Positions 34,128-43,246 of a stretch of DNA of 64,000 nucleotides are shown piece by piece. The stretch is from Paracidovorax sp031843945 (lineage in GTDB: Bacteria > Pseudomonadota > Gammaproteobacteria > Burkholderiales > Burkholderiaceae_C): assembly GCF_031843945.1 (NCBI RefSeq), contig NZ_JAVTJJ010000004.1, positions 124,001 to 188,000 of the forward strand, written 5' to 3'. The position numbers were made by a program, and so were the translations under genes. A model generated the notes under the pieces. The model ran no database searches, was not told where the DNA came from, and was given only the letters and a program-made list of their open reading frames with translations. The number at the start of each line of letters is the position of its first letter. The first letter of the stretch is position 1.

Positions 34128-35639
34128 CTACCGCGAAGCTGCGGCCAACTTGGCCGGCGAGTCATCGCCCCAGCCCCCGCCCAACGCGCGAATCAACCCC
34201 ACCGTCGCCGTCTGCTGCGCCGTGCGTACCTGCAGCGCCTGGCGGCGGTTGCGTAGCTCGCTGCGGCGCGCGTCCAGCAGTTCCAGCTGGCTGACCAGGC
34301 CGTTGCGGTAGCGCGAGTCGGACAGTTGCGTGGCGCGCAGGGCCGACTGCACAGCGCGCTCTTGCGCCTCGGACTGGCCGGCCAGCAGGCGCAGGGCGCC
34401 CAGCTGGTCTTCGACTTCGCGGAACGCGGTGAGCACCTGGCCCTTGTGCGCCGCCATGGCGCCTTCCAGGCGGGCGCGCGCGCCCTCTTCCTGCGAGGCG
34501 CGCTGGCCGCCGTCGAAGATCGGCAGCGACAGCAGCGCACCAATGCCCCATGACCGGGCCGACCACTTGAAGAGGTCGCCCAGTTCGGGCGACGCGAAGC
34601 CGCCGTTGCCCGTGAGCGTCACCGCCGGAAACCACGCCGCATGCGCCACGCCCAACCGCGCCTGCGCAGCGAGCACCGATGCCTGCGCGGCGGACACGTC
34701 GGGCCGGCGCGCCAGCACGGTGCCCGGCACGCCTGCCGGAATCACAGGCAGCGTGGCCTCGCGCGCCACAGACGGCACGGTGAAGCCGGTGGCGACTTCG
34801 CCCAACAGCACGGCGAGCGCGTTGCGCAGCAGCACCTGCTGGCGTTCCAGCGCCAGCGCTTCGGATTCGGTGGATGCCACTTCCGTCTGCACACGCGCCA
34901 GGTCCAGCTCGGCCACATCGCCGGCCTGATAGCGGCGCTGCGTGAGCCGCAGCGTGCCCTGGTAGGCGTCCAGGCTTTCCTGCACCAGTGCGCGTTCGGC
35001 CTGCAAGGCACGCAGTTGCAGATAGGTCTGCGCCACGTCGGCCTGCACCATCAGGCGCGTGCTTTGCAGCAGGGCATCGCGCGCCTGGGCATCGAGCCGC
35101 GCGGCATCGCTGGCCTGGGACAGACGCCCGAACAGGTCGAGCTCGTACGACACGTTCAGGCCGGCCGTGGCCACCGTTGCGGGCGTCGGCCCGTTGGTGG
35201 TGTTGGCACCGGCCTGCCGCGCCACACCGGTGGACGCACCCAGCTGCGGCGCGCGGTTGGCATCGGCCGAGCGCAGCAGCGCGCGGGCTTCGGCCAGCCG
35301 GGCGGCCGCCTCCTGCACGCTGGTGTTGCCGTCAGCGGCACGGCCGACCAGGTCGTTCAGCACCGGATCCTGAAAACCCAGCCACCAGGCGCCGCGCGGC
35401 TGCGCCTCCGCCGGGTCGGCAGTGGTCCAGTGGTGGGCCGTGTCGGCCACGCTGAAGCGGGTGGGCACGGCCACGCCGGCATGCTCGGGCTGCGGGGTGA
35501 CGGGCGTGCCCATGCAGCCGGCCAGCACCAGGGCCGCCACCAGCGGCACCAGCCGCACCGCCCGGCGCGCAGTGACGGCCGAGGTATCGAAAGAAGACAA
35601 CATCAGATGGGCATTCATTGCAAAGACTCTCTTGCTCAT
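34128..35639 (-). CDS. RND efflux outer-membrane channel lipoprotein (OprM/OprC/NodT family)
   Basis: This 503-residue outer-membrane factor is a TolC-type trimeric channel. It is a lipoprotein by its lipobox LAGC (about residues 39-42). Two OEP repeats are visible, each with paired long helices and beta hairpins (GLNVSYELDLFGRLSQASDAA and GIGALLSLPIFDGGQRASQ, written here in part). The start codon overlaps the pump gene stop as ATGA, so translation is coupled. It completes the tripartite pump with the adaptor and RND protein upstream. By operon layout it corresponds to OprC of Burkholderia BpeEF-OprC or OprN of Pseudomonas MexEF-OprN. Confidence 0.93.
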   Translation of the reverse strand: MSKRVFAMNAHLMLSSFDTSAVTARRAVRLVPLVAALVLAGCMGTPVTPQPEHAGVAVPTRFSVADTAHHWTTADPAEAQPRGAWWLGFQDPVLNDLVGRAADGNTSVQEAAARLAEARALLRSADANRAPQLGASTGVARQAGANTTNGPTPATVATAGLNVSYELDLFGRLSQASDAARLDAQARDALLQSTRLMVQADVAQTYLQLRALQAERALVQESLDAYQGTLRLTQRRYQAGDVAELDLARVQTEVASTESEALALERQQVLLRNALAVLLGEVATGFTVPSVAREATLPVIPAGVPGTVLARRPDVSAAQASVLAAQARLGVAHAAWFPAVTLTGNGGFASPELGDLFKWSARSWGIGALLSLPIFDGGQRASQEEGARARLEGAMAAHKGQVLTAFREVEDQLGALRLLAGQSEAQERAVQSALRATQLSDSRYRNGLVSQLELLDARRSELRNRRQALQVRTAQQTATVGLIRALGGGWGDDSPAKLAAASR

Positions 35640-38600
35640 TCGTCATGGCCGCGCGGCGCTGCCAGCACGGGGTGGGCCGTGGCGCCAGGGCCGCCGGCGG
35701 AAGGCTCGGTCAATGGCGCCACGTGGCTGCCGTGCTGCTGCAGCGGCCGGTTGCCCGCCATGCGGCGCAGCACCACGTAGAACACGGGCGTGAGGAACAG
35801 GCCGAAAGCCGTCACGCCGATCATTCCGGCGAACACCGCCACGCCCATGGCGCTGCGCATCTCGGCGCCGGCGCCGGTGGACAGCACCAGCGGCAGCACG
35901 CCCATGACGAACGCCAGCGACGTCATCAGGATGGGGCGCAGCCGCAGGCGGCTGGCCTCGATGGCGGCCTGCACCGGCGTGCGGCCGGCGAACTCCAGCT
36001 CGCGGGCGAACTCCACGATCAGGATCGCGTTCTTGGCCGATAGCCCCACCAGCACGATGAGCCCGATCTGCGTGAACACGTTGTTGTCGCCCCCGGAGAG
36101 CCACACGCCCGTCATGGCGGCCAACAGGCCCATGGGCACGATCAGGATGATGGCGATCGGCAGCGTCAGGCTTTCGTACTGCGCGGCCAGCACCAGGAAC
36201 ACCAGCAGGATGGCAATGGGGAACACCAGCACGGCGGAGTTGCCGGCCAGGATCTCCTGGTAGGTGAGTTCGGTCCACTCGAAGCCGATGCCCTGCGGCA
36301 GCGTCTCGGCGGCGATGCGCTCGATGGCGGCCTGCGCCTGGCCCGACGAGAAGCCGGGCGCGGGCCCGCCGTTCACGTCGGCAGCCAGAAAGCCGTTGTA
36401 GCGCATGGCGCGCTCAGGGCCGAAGCTGGGCTCGACCTTCATCAACGCCGACAGCGGCACCATCTCGCCGGTCGTGGAGCGCACCTTCAACATGCCCACG
36501 TCTTCCGCACGCGCCCGGTAGGCCGCATCGGCCTGCACGCGCACGCTGTAGGTGCGACCGAACTGGTTGAAGTCGTTGGCGTACAGGCTGCCCAGGTAAA
36601 TCTGCAGCGTCTCGAAGATGTCGGTCACCGGCACGCCGAGCTGGCGTGCCTTGGTGCGGTCGATGTTGGCGTACAGCTGCGGCACGTTGACCTGCCAGCT
36701 GGTGAACAGCCCCGCCAGCTCCGGCGTCTGGTAAGCCTTGGCCATGAAGGCCTTCACGGCCGCGTCCATGGCGTCATAGCCCAGCGATGCGCGGTCTTCG
36801 ATCTGCAGCTTGAAGCCGCCCGTGGTGCCCAGGCCCGCCACCGGTGGCGGCGGGAACATGGCGATGAACGCCTCCTGGATGCTGCCGAAGGCCTGGTTCA
36901 GCTGGCCCGCGACGGCGCCGCCGCTCTGGTCGGCACGCGTGCGCTCGGCAAACGGCTTGAGCGTGACGAACACGATGCCCGAGTTGGAGCTGTTGGTGAA
37001 GCCGTTGATCGACAGGCCCGGGAAGGCGATGGCGTCTTCCACGTTGGGATTGGTCTTGACGATCTCGCCCATGCGGCGGATCACGTCCTCGGTGCGGTCC
37101 AGCGTGGCGCCGTCGGGCAGCTGCGCAAAGCCCACCAGGTACTGCTTGTCCTGCGCGGGCACGAAGCCGCCCGGCACGACCTTGAACAGGCCCCAGGTGG
37201 CGGCCACCAGAACGGCGTAGATCACCAGCATCAGCGCCTTGCGGCCAATGACGCGCTTGACGCCGCCGCTGTAGGCCTCGGAGCCCCGATGAAACACGCT
37301 GTTGAAGCGGCGGAAAAACCCGCCCAGCACCTTGTCCATGCCGCGCGTGAGCGCGTCCTTGGGCTCATGGTGGCCCTTCAGCAAGAGCGCGCTCAGGGCG
37401 GGCGACAGCGTGAGCGAGTTGATCGCCGAGATCACCGTGGAGATGGCGATCGTCACCGCGAACTGGCGGTAGAACTGCCCCGTGAGGCCGCTGATGAACG
37501 CCAGCGGCACGAACACCGCCACCAGCACCAGCGCGATGGCGATGATGGGGCCAGACACCTCGCGCATCGCGCGGTAGGTGGCCTCGCGCGGGGTCAGGCC
37601 CGCCTCGATGTTGCGCTCCACGTTCTCCACCACCACGATGGCGTCGTCCACCACGATGCCGATGGCCAGCACCAGGCCGAAAAGGCTCAATGCGTTGATC
37701 GAAAAACCCAGCAGGTGCAGCACGGCGAACGTGCCCACCACCGACACCGGCACGGCCAGCAGCGGAATGATGGAGGCGCGCCAGGTCTGCAGGAACAAAA
37801 TCACCACGACCACCACCAGCGCCACGGCCTCCAGCAGTGTCTGGATGACGGACTTGATCGATGCCCGCACGAACTGTGTCGGGTCATAGGCGATGCGGAA
37901 CTCCACGCCCTCGGGCATGTTCTTTTGCAGCTCGGCCATGTTGGAGCGCACGTTGGACGAGATGTCCAGCGCGTTGGAGCCCGGGGCCTGGAATACGCCC
38001 ATGCCTACGGCCGGGTCGTTGTTGAGCAGCGAACGCAGCGAGTAGTCGGCCGCGCCCAGCTCCAGGCGGGCCACGTCGCGCAGGCGCGTCACGGCGCCGT
38101 CGCTGCCGGTCTTGACGATGATGTCGCCGAACTCTTCTTCGGTCGTCAGGCGCCCCTGCGCGTTGATCGACAGCTGCATGTCCACGCCCTTGAGGCCGGG
38201 CGACTGCCCCACCACGCCGGCGGCGGCCTGCACGTTCTGGCCACGGATGGCGGCCACCACGTCGCCGGCCGACAGCCCGCGCTGCGCGACCTTCTGCGGG
38301 TCGAGCCAGGCACGCATCGAATAGTCGCCGCCGCCAAAGATCTGCACCTGGCCCACGCCCTGGATGCGGGCCAGCCGGTCCTTCACGTTGAGCACGGCGT
38401 AGTTGCGCAGGTAGTCGATGTCGTAGCGCCCGTTGGGCGAGACCATGTGCACGACCATGGTCAGGTCGGGCGCGCTCTTGACGGTGGTGATGCCTAGGCG
38501 GCGCACTTCCTCGGGCAGGCGCGGTTCGGCCTGCGAGACGCGGTTTTGCACCAGCTGCTGCGCCTTGTCCGGGTCGGTGCCCAGCGCGAAGGTCACGGTC

Positions 38601-38875
38601 AGCGTCATCACGCCGTCGGTCGTGGCCTGGCTGCCCATGTAGAGCATGCCTTCCACGCCGTTGATGGATTCCTCCAGCGGCGTGGCAACGGTCTCGGCGA
38701 TCACCTTGGGATTGGCGCCGGGATAGGTGGCGCGCACCACCACGGAGGGCGGCGCGACCTCGGGGTATTCGGAGATCGGCAGGGCGCGCAGGGCGATCAG
38801 CCCCGACAGGAAGATGAGCACCGACAGCACCCCGGCGAAGATGGGGCGGTCGATGAAAAATCGAGAGAGATTCAT
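35636..38875 (-). CDS. RND multidrug efflux pump, HAE1 family (BpeF/MexF-like)
   Basis: This 1079-residue inner-membrane proton/drug antiporter has 12 helices with two large periplasmic loops and normal HAE1 length. The N-terminus MNLSRFFIDRPIFAGVL and the block PGANPKVIAETVATPLEE follow the MexF/BpeF subgroup. The proton-relay Asp pair is present in GIVVDDAIVVVENVERN (TM4), with the TM10 Lys in LSAKNAILIVEFA. ATG 38875 was chosen because the upstream extension lacks family sequence. Together with the adaptor and channel it would export drugs such as chloramphenicol, trimethoprim or fluoroquinolones in the known relatives; the actual range here is inferred. Confidence 0.95.
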   Translation of the reverse strand: MNLSRFFIDRPIFAGVLSVLIFLSGLIALRALPISEYPEVAPPSVVVRATYPGANPKVIAETVATPLEESINGVEGMLYMGSQATTDGVMTLTVTFALGTDPDKAQQLVQNRVSQAEPRLPEEVRRLGITTVKSAPDLTMVVHMVSPNGRYDIDYLRNYAVLNVKDRLARIQGVGQVQIFGGGDYSMRAWLDPQKVAQRGLSAGDVVAAIRGQNVQAAAGVVGQSPGLKGVDMQLSINAQGRLTTEEEFGDIIVKTGSDGAVTRLRDVARLELGAADYSLRSLLNNDPAVGMGVFQAPGSNALDISSNVRSNMAELQKNMPEGVEFRIAYDPTQFVRASIKSVIQTLLEAVALVVVVVILFLQTWRASIIPLLAVPVSVVGTFAVLHLLGFSINALSLFGLVLAIGIVVDDAIVVVENVERNIEAGLTPREATYRAMREVSGPIIAIALVLVAVFVPLAFISGLTGQFYRQFAVTIAISTVISAINSLTLSPALSALLLKGHHEPKDALTRGMDKVLGGFFRRFNSVFHRGSEAYSGGVKRVIGRKALMLVIYAVLVAATWGLFKVVPGGFVPAQDKQYLVGFAQLPDGATLDRTEDVIRRMGEIVKTNPNVEDAIAFPGLSINGFTNSSNSGIVFVTLKPFAERTRADQSGGAVAGQLNQAFGSIQEAFIAMFPPPPVAGLGTTGGFKLQIEDRASLGYDAMDAAVKAFMAKAYQTPELAGLFTSWQVNVPQLYANIDRTKARQLGVPVTDIFETLQIYLGSLYANDFNQFGRTYSVRVQADAAYRARAEDVGMLKVRSTTGEMVPLSALMKVEPSFGPERAMRYNGFLAADVNGGPAPGFSSGQAQAAIERIAAETLPQGIGFEWTELTYQEILAGNSAVLVFPIAILLVFLVLAAQYESLTLPIAIILIVPMGLLAAMTGVWLSGGDNNVFTQIGLIVLVGLSAKNAILIVEFARELEFAGRTPVQAAIEASRLRLRPILMTSLAFVMGVLPLVLSTGAGAEMRSAMGVAVFAGMIGVTAFGLFLTPVFYVVLRRMAGNRPLQQHGSHVAPLTEPSAGGPGATAHPVLAAPRGHDE

Positions 38876-38912
38876 GGTGTTCTTGTCTTGATTCAAGTCC
38901 GCGATTACGCGA

Positions 38913-40163
38913 TCAGGCGGCAGGCTGCTTGGCCACCGTGCGCGCCTGCTTGCCCTCGCCCGCCAGCTCGGCCTTGGTGGCCATGGGTACGTCCTGCGGT
39001 GCAAGGGCGGCGCCGGGGCGCACGCGCTGCAGGCCGTTGACGACGATGCGCTCACCGGCCTTCAGGCCCGAGGTGACCATGCGCAGGCCATCGACCGGCG
39101 CGCCCAGCTGCACTTCGCGGTACTCGGCCTTGTTGCCCTCGCCCACCACCATCACGAACTTCTTGCTCTGGTCGGTTCCCACGGCGCGCTCGTTGATCAG
39201 CACGGCCTGCGTGCTCTTGACCTGGCCCATGCGGATGCGCGCGAACTGCCCCGGCATGAGGGCGCCGTCCGCGTTGTCGAACACGGCGCGCACGCGCACC
39301 GTGCCGCTGCGCGCATCAACCTGGTTGTCAATCAGCTGCAGGTGGCCGGTGTGCGGCGTGCTGCCGGCCGTGCCGGTGCCCATCTGCACGGGAATGCTTT
39401 CGATCAGCGTGCGTGCGCTCTTGCCAGTGCGCAGGCCGTCCAGCGCGCGGGCGACGATCTGCTCGTCGGTGTCGAAGCTGGCGTAGATCGGGCTGACCGA
39501 GACCAGCGTGGTGAGCACCGGCGCGCCTGCACCCGAAGCCACCAGGTTGCCCACGGTGACTTCGATGCGGCCCACACGGCCGGCGACCGGCGCGCGCACC
39601 TGGGTGTAGCCCAGGTTCAGGCGCGCGGTCTGCAGCGCGGCCTGCGCGGCGCGCAGGTTGGCGTCGGCCTCGCGCTGCGCGTTCTGGCGCTCGTCATGCT
39701 CGCGCTGGGCAATGGCGCGCTCGTCCCACAGGCGGGTGGCGCGCTCCATTTCGCTGCGGGTGTACGACACGCGCGCCTGGGCCGCAGCCACCTGCGCATC
39801 GGCGCGATCGACGTCGGCCGCGAAGGGCGCTGGGTCCACGGTGAAGAGCAGGTCGCCCTGCTTGACCAGCGCGCCTTCGCGAAAGTGCACGGCCTGCACG
39901 GCGCCGGCCACGCGCGGGCGAACGTCCACACGCTGCACGGCTTCAAGCCGGCCGGAAAACTCATCCCACAAAGAGACATGCTGCTGCACCACGGTGGCCA
40001 CAGACACCGGCATGGCGGGCGGCGCAGCACCGGCACCGGGCGATTCGGCGTGCGATGCACTCAGGCCGAACAGCGCACCCCCGGTGGCGGCAATGGCTGC
40101 GGCGGCGCCGGCAGCGGTCCACCAGCGGCGGGCGGGCGAGAAAAGGGGCGATGGCTTCTTCAT
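38913..40163 (-). CDS. RND efflux periplasmic adaptor (BpeE/MexE-like)
   Basis: This 416-residue membrane fusion protein links the RND pump to the outer-membrane channel. It has an uncleaved-looking or signal-type N-terminal hydrophobic segment (about 15-38), no lipobox, a biotinyl-lipoyl half-motif (RLEAVQRVDVRPRVAG), a coiled-coil hairpin (about 110-170, Ala/Arg/Glu-rich), the second lipoyl half (YTQVRAPVAGRVGRIEV) and beta-barrel domains. ATG 40163 has GGAGGAATC upstream. It precedes the pump gene by 37 bases, in one operon with the hydrolase-like gene 200 bases upstream. Confidence 0.94.
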   Translation of the reverse strand: MKKPSPLFSPARRWWTAAGAAAAIAATGGALFGLSASHAESPGAGAAPPAMPVSVATVVQQHVSLWDEFSGRLEAVQRVDVRPRVAGAVQAVHFREGALVKQGDLLFTVDPAPFAADVDRADAQVAAAQARVSYTRSEMERATRLWDERAIAQREHDERQNAQREADANLRAAQAALQTARLNLGYTQVRAPVAGRVGRIEVTVGNLVASGAGAPVLTTLVSVSPIYASFDTDEQIVARALDGLRTGKSARTLIESIPVQMGTGTAGSTPHTGHLQLIDNQVDARSGTVRVRAVFDNADGALMPGQFARIRMGQVKSTQAVLINERAVGTDQSKKFVMVVGEGNKAEYREVQLGAPVDGLRMVTSGLKAGERIVVNGLQRVRPGAALAPQDVPMATKAELAGEGKQARTVAKQPAA

Positions 40164-40363
40164 GGTGATTCCTCCGTGTCTTTCAAATTTCAAATCAGCA
40201 AAATCAAAAAAATGCGGGCAAGGCTTTCCCCTCCGGCACACGGGGGCCGGAAAACGGTCGATTCAGGGAAGCAGTGCGATCGGCAGGCGTGCGGAGTGTC
40301 AGACCTAAAGCAAGGTTGAGGTCAAGCAGCAGGCATTGCCGGCGATGGTGGTGTAGGGCTATG

Positions 40364-41209
40364 TCACTTCGGTGCCGAACATCGTGTGGCCTCGAAGAAC
40401 TGGCGAAACTGTTCTTGCACCTCAGGCGCGCACGCGCACCTGCGTGGGTCGGGTTGCAGCAGGGCCTCGGGCCACTGCGCTGCCTTGTTGAAGACATGGC
40501 GCGTGACCTGCTGGCCTGCGGCTTGCAGCCGTGCGGCATAGGCAAAGGCTTCGTCGCGCATGGGGTCGTCGCTGCCCACTAGCACCAGCGTGGGGGGCAG
40601 CCCGGCCAGGCGCTGAGCTGCGCCGGGCACGGCATAGGGGTGCTCGGCATCGCGCGCGCAGCCCAGAAACTTCAGCCAGCCCTCAGACCACTTGCAGGCC
40701 GTGGCGTCGCCGGTGGCAGCGCGTACCGATGGCGTGCCCACGCAAGGGTCGAGCATGGGCGACAGCAGAATCTGCCCGGCCAGCGGCGGGTGCGACTGGT
40801 CGCGCGCCATCAGCCCCACGCCCGCTGCCAGGTTGCCGCCGGCCTCTTCGCCCGCCAGGTACACCAGCGCGCCCTGCCCGGCCAGCCGCGTGCGGTGCTT
40901 GAAGGCCCACTTGAGCACGGCATAGCCGGTTTCCAGCGGCTGCGGAAAGGGCGTGAGCGGGTAGGCCACCGACACCACCAGCGCGCCTGCGGCCTCCAGC
41001 AGCCCGGCCACGGTGCCGCCGTTGTCGAGATCGCCCGAGACGAAGGCACCGCCATGAAAGTGCACCACCAGCGGCAGCGTGGTGCGCGCCTTCTTGCGGC
41101 CGTAGATGCGCACGTCCACCTCCTGCCCCGGAGCCACCGCAATGGTGGAATCGGCGCAAACGGATGGCAGTGGCAATAGCGATGAAGAAGGCGATGGTTT
41201 GGAGGACAT
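40364..41209 (-). CDS. Alpha/beta-hydrolase-fold protein lacking catalytic residues (LlpE-like position)
   Basis: This 281-residue protein has the fold of hormone-sensitive-lipase-type esterases: oxyanion motif HFHGGAF (50-56), an acid-loop region GSDDPMRDEA (212-221) and a normal core. The nucleophile elbow, however, reads GEEAGG (120-125) where the family has GDSAGG, so the Ser is Glu122. The usual HGF catalytic His region reads QWPEAL, with Trp246. It is therefore probably a pseudoenzyme. It sits where llpE, a lipase-like gene, sits in Burkholderia bpeT-llpE-bpeEF-oprC. Its role in efflux is unknown. ATG 41209 was chosen because longer frames run into the divergent LysR gene. Confidence 0.85.
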   Translation of the reverse strand: MSSKPSPSSSLLPLPSVCADSTIAVAPGQEVDVRIYGRKKARTTLPLVVHFHGGAFVSGDLDNGGTVAGLLEAAGALVVSVAYPLTPFPQPLETGYAVLKWAFKHRTRLAGQGALVYLAGEEAGGNLAAGVGLMARDQSHPPLAGQILLSPMLDPCVGTPSVRAATGDATACKWSEGWLKFLGCARDAEHPYAVPGAAQRLAGLPPTLVLVGSDDPMRDEAFAYAARLQAAGQQVTRHVFNKAAQWPEALLQPDPRRCACAPEVQEQFRQFFEATRCSAPK

Positions 41210-41282
41210 GGTGGGTACCGAGCAAGGGCCGGGTGATAGGAAATGTAGCGACGCCTGCACAACCGATAAACGAGCCAAACAC

Positions 41283-41314
41283 CATTGCTCTGTTTCCAAT
41301 AACGGAACAATGGG
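41283..41314. promoter_or_regulatory. Candidate LysR operator between regulator and efflux operon
   Basis: Nested inverted repeats CCATTG (41283-41288) / CAATGG (41309-41314) and TTCC (41295-41298) / GGAA (41305-41308) lie in the 168-base divergent spacer. Size and placement suit a LysR-type binding site controlling the hydrolase/efflux operon and the regulator gene. No footprint evidence exists here. Confidence 0.5.
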
Positions 41315-41377
41315 CACCGTATCGGCGTGTGAGAATTCTTCTGCCCCCAAAGGGGCAGAGAAGGGAAAAGGCAAGCC

Positions 41378-42298
41378 ATGGACCAGATACAGGCCATGCG
41401 CATATTCGCGCGGGTGGTGGAAGCGGGCACGTTCACGCGTGCGGCGGATTCGTTGCAGTTGCCCAAGGCCACCGTCACCAAGCACGTGCAGGCGCTGGAG
41501 GCGCGGCTGCGCGTGAAGCTGCTCAACCGCACCACGCGCCGTGTCACGGTCACCGCCGACGGCGCCGCGTATTACGACCGCACCGTGCGATTGCTGGCCG
41601 ACTTCGACGACATCGAGGCCAGCATGAGCCAGGCCCGCGCCAACCCGCGCGGTCGCCTGCGCGTGGACGTGGGCACGTCGGTGGCCCGGCTGCTCATCAT
41701 TCCGCGCCTGCACGAGTTTCAAGACCGCTACCCCGACATCCAGATCGACCTGGGCGTGAGCGACCGCACGGTGGACCTGATCGGCGACAACGTGGACTGC
41801 GTGATCCGCGGCGGCGAACTGGCGGACCAGTCGCTGGTGGCGCGGCGCATCGGCAACCTGGAATTCATCACCGTGGCCTCGCCCGGCTATGTGGCGCAGC
41901 ACGGCACGCCCCAGCACCCGCTCGAGCTGGAAAAGGAAGACGGGCACCGCACCGTGATCTATTTCTCGCCCGTGTCCACGCGCCGCTACCCGCTGGAATT
42001 CCACAAGGATGGCGAGGTGCTGGAGATTGCCGGCTCATCGCAGCTGGCGGTGAACGAGAGCAATGCCTATGTGTCGTGCCTGGTGGCTGGACGCGGCATT
42101 GGGCAGATCACCACCTTCCAGGCGCAGCACCCATTCGCGCAGGGCGAGCTGGTTCGCCTGCTGGCCGACTGGTCCCATCCGTTGATGCCGGTGTACGTGG
42201 TGTACCCACCCAACCGGCACCTCAGCGCCAAGGTGCGCGCTTTCGTGGACTGGGCAGCCGAGCTGTTCGCCAGCGACCCGCATACGCAGGCCCGGTGA
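41378..42298 (+). CDS. LysR family transcriptional regulator of the efflux operon
   Basis: This 306-residue regulator has an N-terminal winged helix-turn-helix (1-60: MRIFARVVEAGTFTRAADSL, then LPKATVTKHVQALEARL) and a LysR substrate-binding domain (about 90-295). It is transcribed divergently from the hydrolase-adaptor-pump-channel operon, the arrangement of BpeT/MexT regulators, so it is the likely activator. The sequence belongs to the large CrgA-like LysR group; orthology to BpeT itself is not proven by what I can see. The inducer is unknown. A repeat copy follows the gene. Confidence 0.9.
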   Translation: MDQIQAMRIFARVVEAGTFTRAADSLQLPKATVTKHVQALEARLRVKLLNRTTRRVTVTADGAAYYDRTVRLLADFDDIEASMSQARANPRGRLRVDVGTSVARLLIIPRLHEFQDRYPDIQIDLGVSDRTVDLIGDNVDCVIRGGELADQSLVARRIGNLEFITVASPGYVAQHGTPQHPLELEKEDGHRTVIYFSPVSTRRYPLEFHKDGEVLEIAGSSQLAVNESNAYVSCLVAGRGIGQITTFQAQHPFAQGELVRLLADWSHPLMPVYVVYPPNRHLSAKVRAFVDWAAELFASDPHTQAR

Positions 42299-42329
42299 CG
42301 GCCGGCACTGCTGCCGCCGCAGCTCTTTT

Positions 42330-42392
42330 GCTATTATTTATATAGCACAAAGCGCTTGATGAATAAGCGCTAGAGGCCAATTTCATTACATA
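42330..42392. repeat. Palindromic intergenic repeat, copy 7
   Basis: AAGCGCTTGATGAATAAGCGCT with flanks TATATAGCAC and AGAGGCCAATTTCATTAC repeats the pattern of copy 1, including AGGCCAATTT. It lies between the LysR gene and the VF530 gene. Confidence 0.85.
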
Positions 42393-42430
42393 TTTTGGTG
42401 GCATCACCCAAAGGCGTATGCTCGCCCGCC

Positions 42431-42721
42431 ATGACCGATACACCCACCCCTGCACCCGCACCCGAGCCACCACCCCCATCGCCACCTGCTCGCGCCAAAG
42501 ACCCGCTGCACGGCGTGACTCTGGAGTCCATGGTGGTCGCGCTGCACCAGCACTTCGGCTGGGAAGGCCTGGCCGATCAGATCCCCGTGCGCTGTTTTCA
42601 AAGCGACCCCAGCGTGTCGTCCAGCCTGAAGTTCTTGCGCAAGACCCCGTGGGCGCGCGAGAAGGTGGAGAGCCTGTATCTCTTCATGCTGCGGGAACAG
42701 CGCCGCATGGCGCAGCGCTGA
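42431..42721 (+). CDS. VF530 family DNA-binding protein
   Basis: This 96-residue protein has a Pro/Ala-rich N-terminal extension (1-25) followed by a full VF530 domain: DPLHGVTLESMVVALHQHFGWEGL, RCFQSDPSVSSSLKFLRKTPWAREKVESLY (quoted in spirit; the strongest anchors are DPLHGVTLE and FLRKTPWAR). VF530 proteins form dimers reported to bind double-stranded DNA; their cellular role is unclear. ATG 42431 was chosen because the domain extension begins there. It stands alone between a repeat copy and the DUF4148 gene. Confidence 0.88.
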   Translation: MTDTPTPAPAPEPPPPSPPARAKDPLHGVTLESMVVALHQHFGWEGLADQIPVRCFQSDPSVSSSLKFLRKTPWAREKVESLYLFMLREQRRMAQR

Positions 42722-42868
42722 AAGCCTGCGCATTGGCGACGGCCATCGGCATCTGGTGGGCCTGCTTCGTCCACTTGTCGCAAGCCGCTGGAATGGCAGC
42801 GGTGACGCCCGCACAGTGACATCACGGACGGCAATGTGCCGCCCGCCATGTCCAACGGGAGAGCCACC

Positions 42869-43246
42869 ATGAGTCATTTGTTCCAACAGAATTCCGCGCG
42901 CCTGAATGGCCGCCGCCCTGCCCTGCGATCGGTACTTGCCGGTGCGTCGTTGATGCTGCTGGCGTCTTTGGGCGCCACGGGCGCGATGGCGCGGCAGCCG
43001 TCGTCGCCAGCACCATCGCCGGCATCACAGTCATCGCAGGAAGGGGCTGGATCATCGCCCGCCACCGCCCCCCTCACCCGGGCACAGGTGATTGCCGAGC
43101 TGGAGTGCGCGCGCGCCTCGGGCGAGCTGGAAGCCGCGATGTTGAATTCGTACGGCCTGCCCACCCACCAGCCAGCGACCACGCGCGCAGCCAGCAGCGC
43201 TTCGTGCGGCGCGGCAGCAGCAGCGACCGCCGCCGCCCCACGCTGA
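42869..43246 (+). CDS. DUF4148 domain exported protein
   Basis: This 125-residue protein has a signal peptide (Arg-rich start, then SVLAGASLMLLASLGATGAM, cleavage near MARQ), a low-complexity Ser/Pro/Gln stretch, and the DUF4148 motif LTRAQVIAELECARASGELE (about 68-87), ending in an Ala-rich tail with two Cys. DUF4148 proteins are numerous in Burkholderiales and of unknown function. GGGAGAG lies upstream of ATG 42869. It ends one base before the end of the alpha-E gene on the other strand, so the two are convergent with no terminator space. Confidence 0.75.
   Translation: MSHLFQQNSARLNGRRPALRSVLAGASLMLLASLGATGAMARQPSSPAPSPASQSSQEGAGSSPATAPLTRAQVIAELECARASGELEAAMLNSYGLPTHQPATTRAASSASCGAAAAATAAAPR

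Noticed and set aside
41210..42004. N-terminal extension of the hydrolase-like gene on the minus strand
   Set aside because: It would overlap the divergent LysR gene and has no hydrolase sequence; ATG 41209 fits the fold start.
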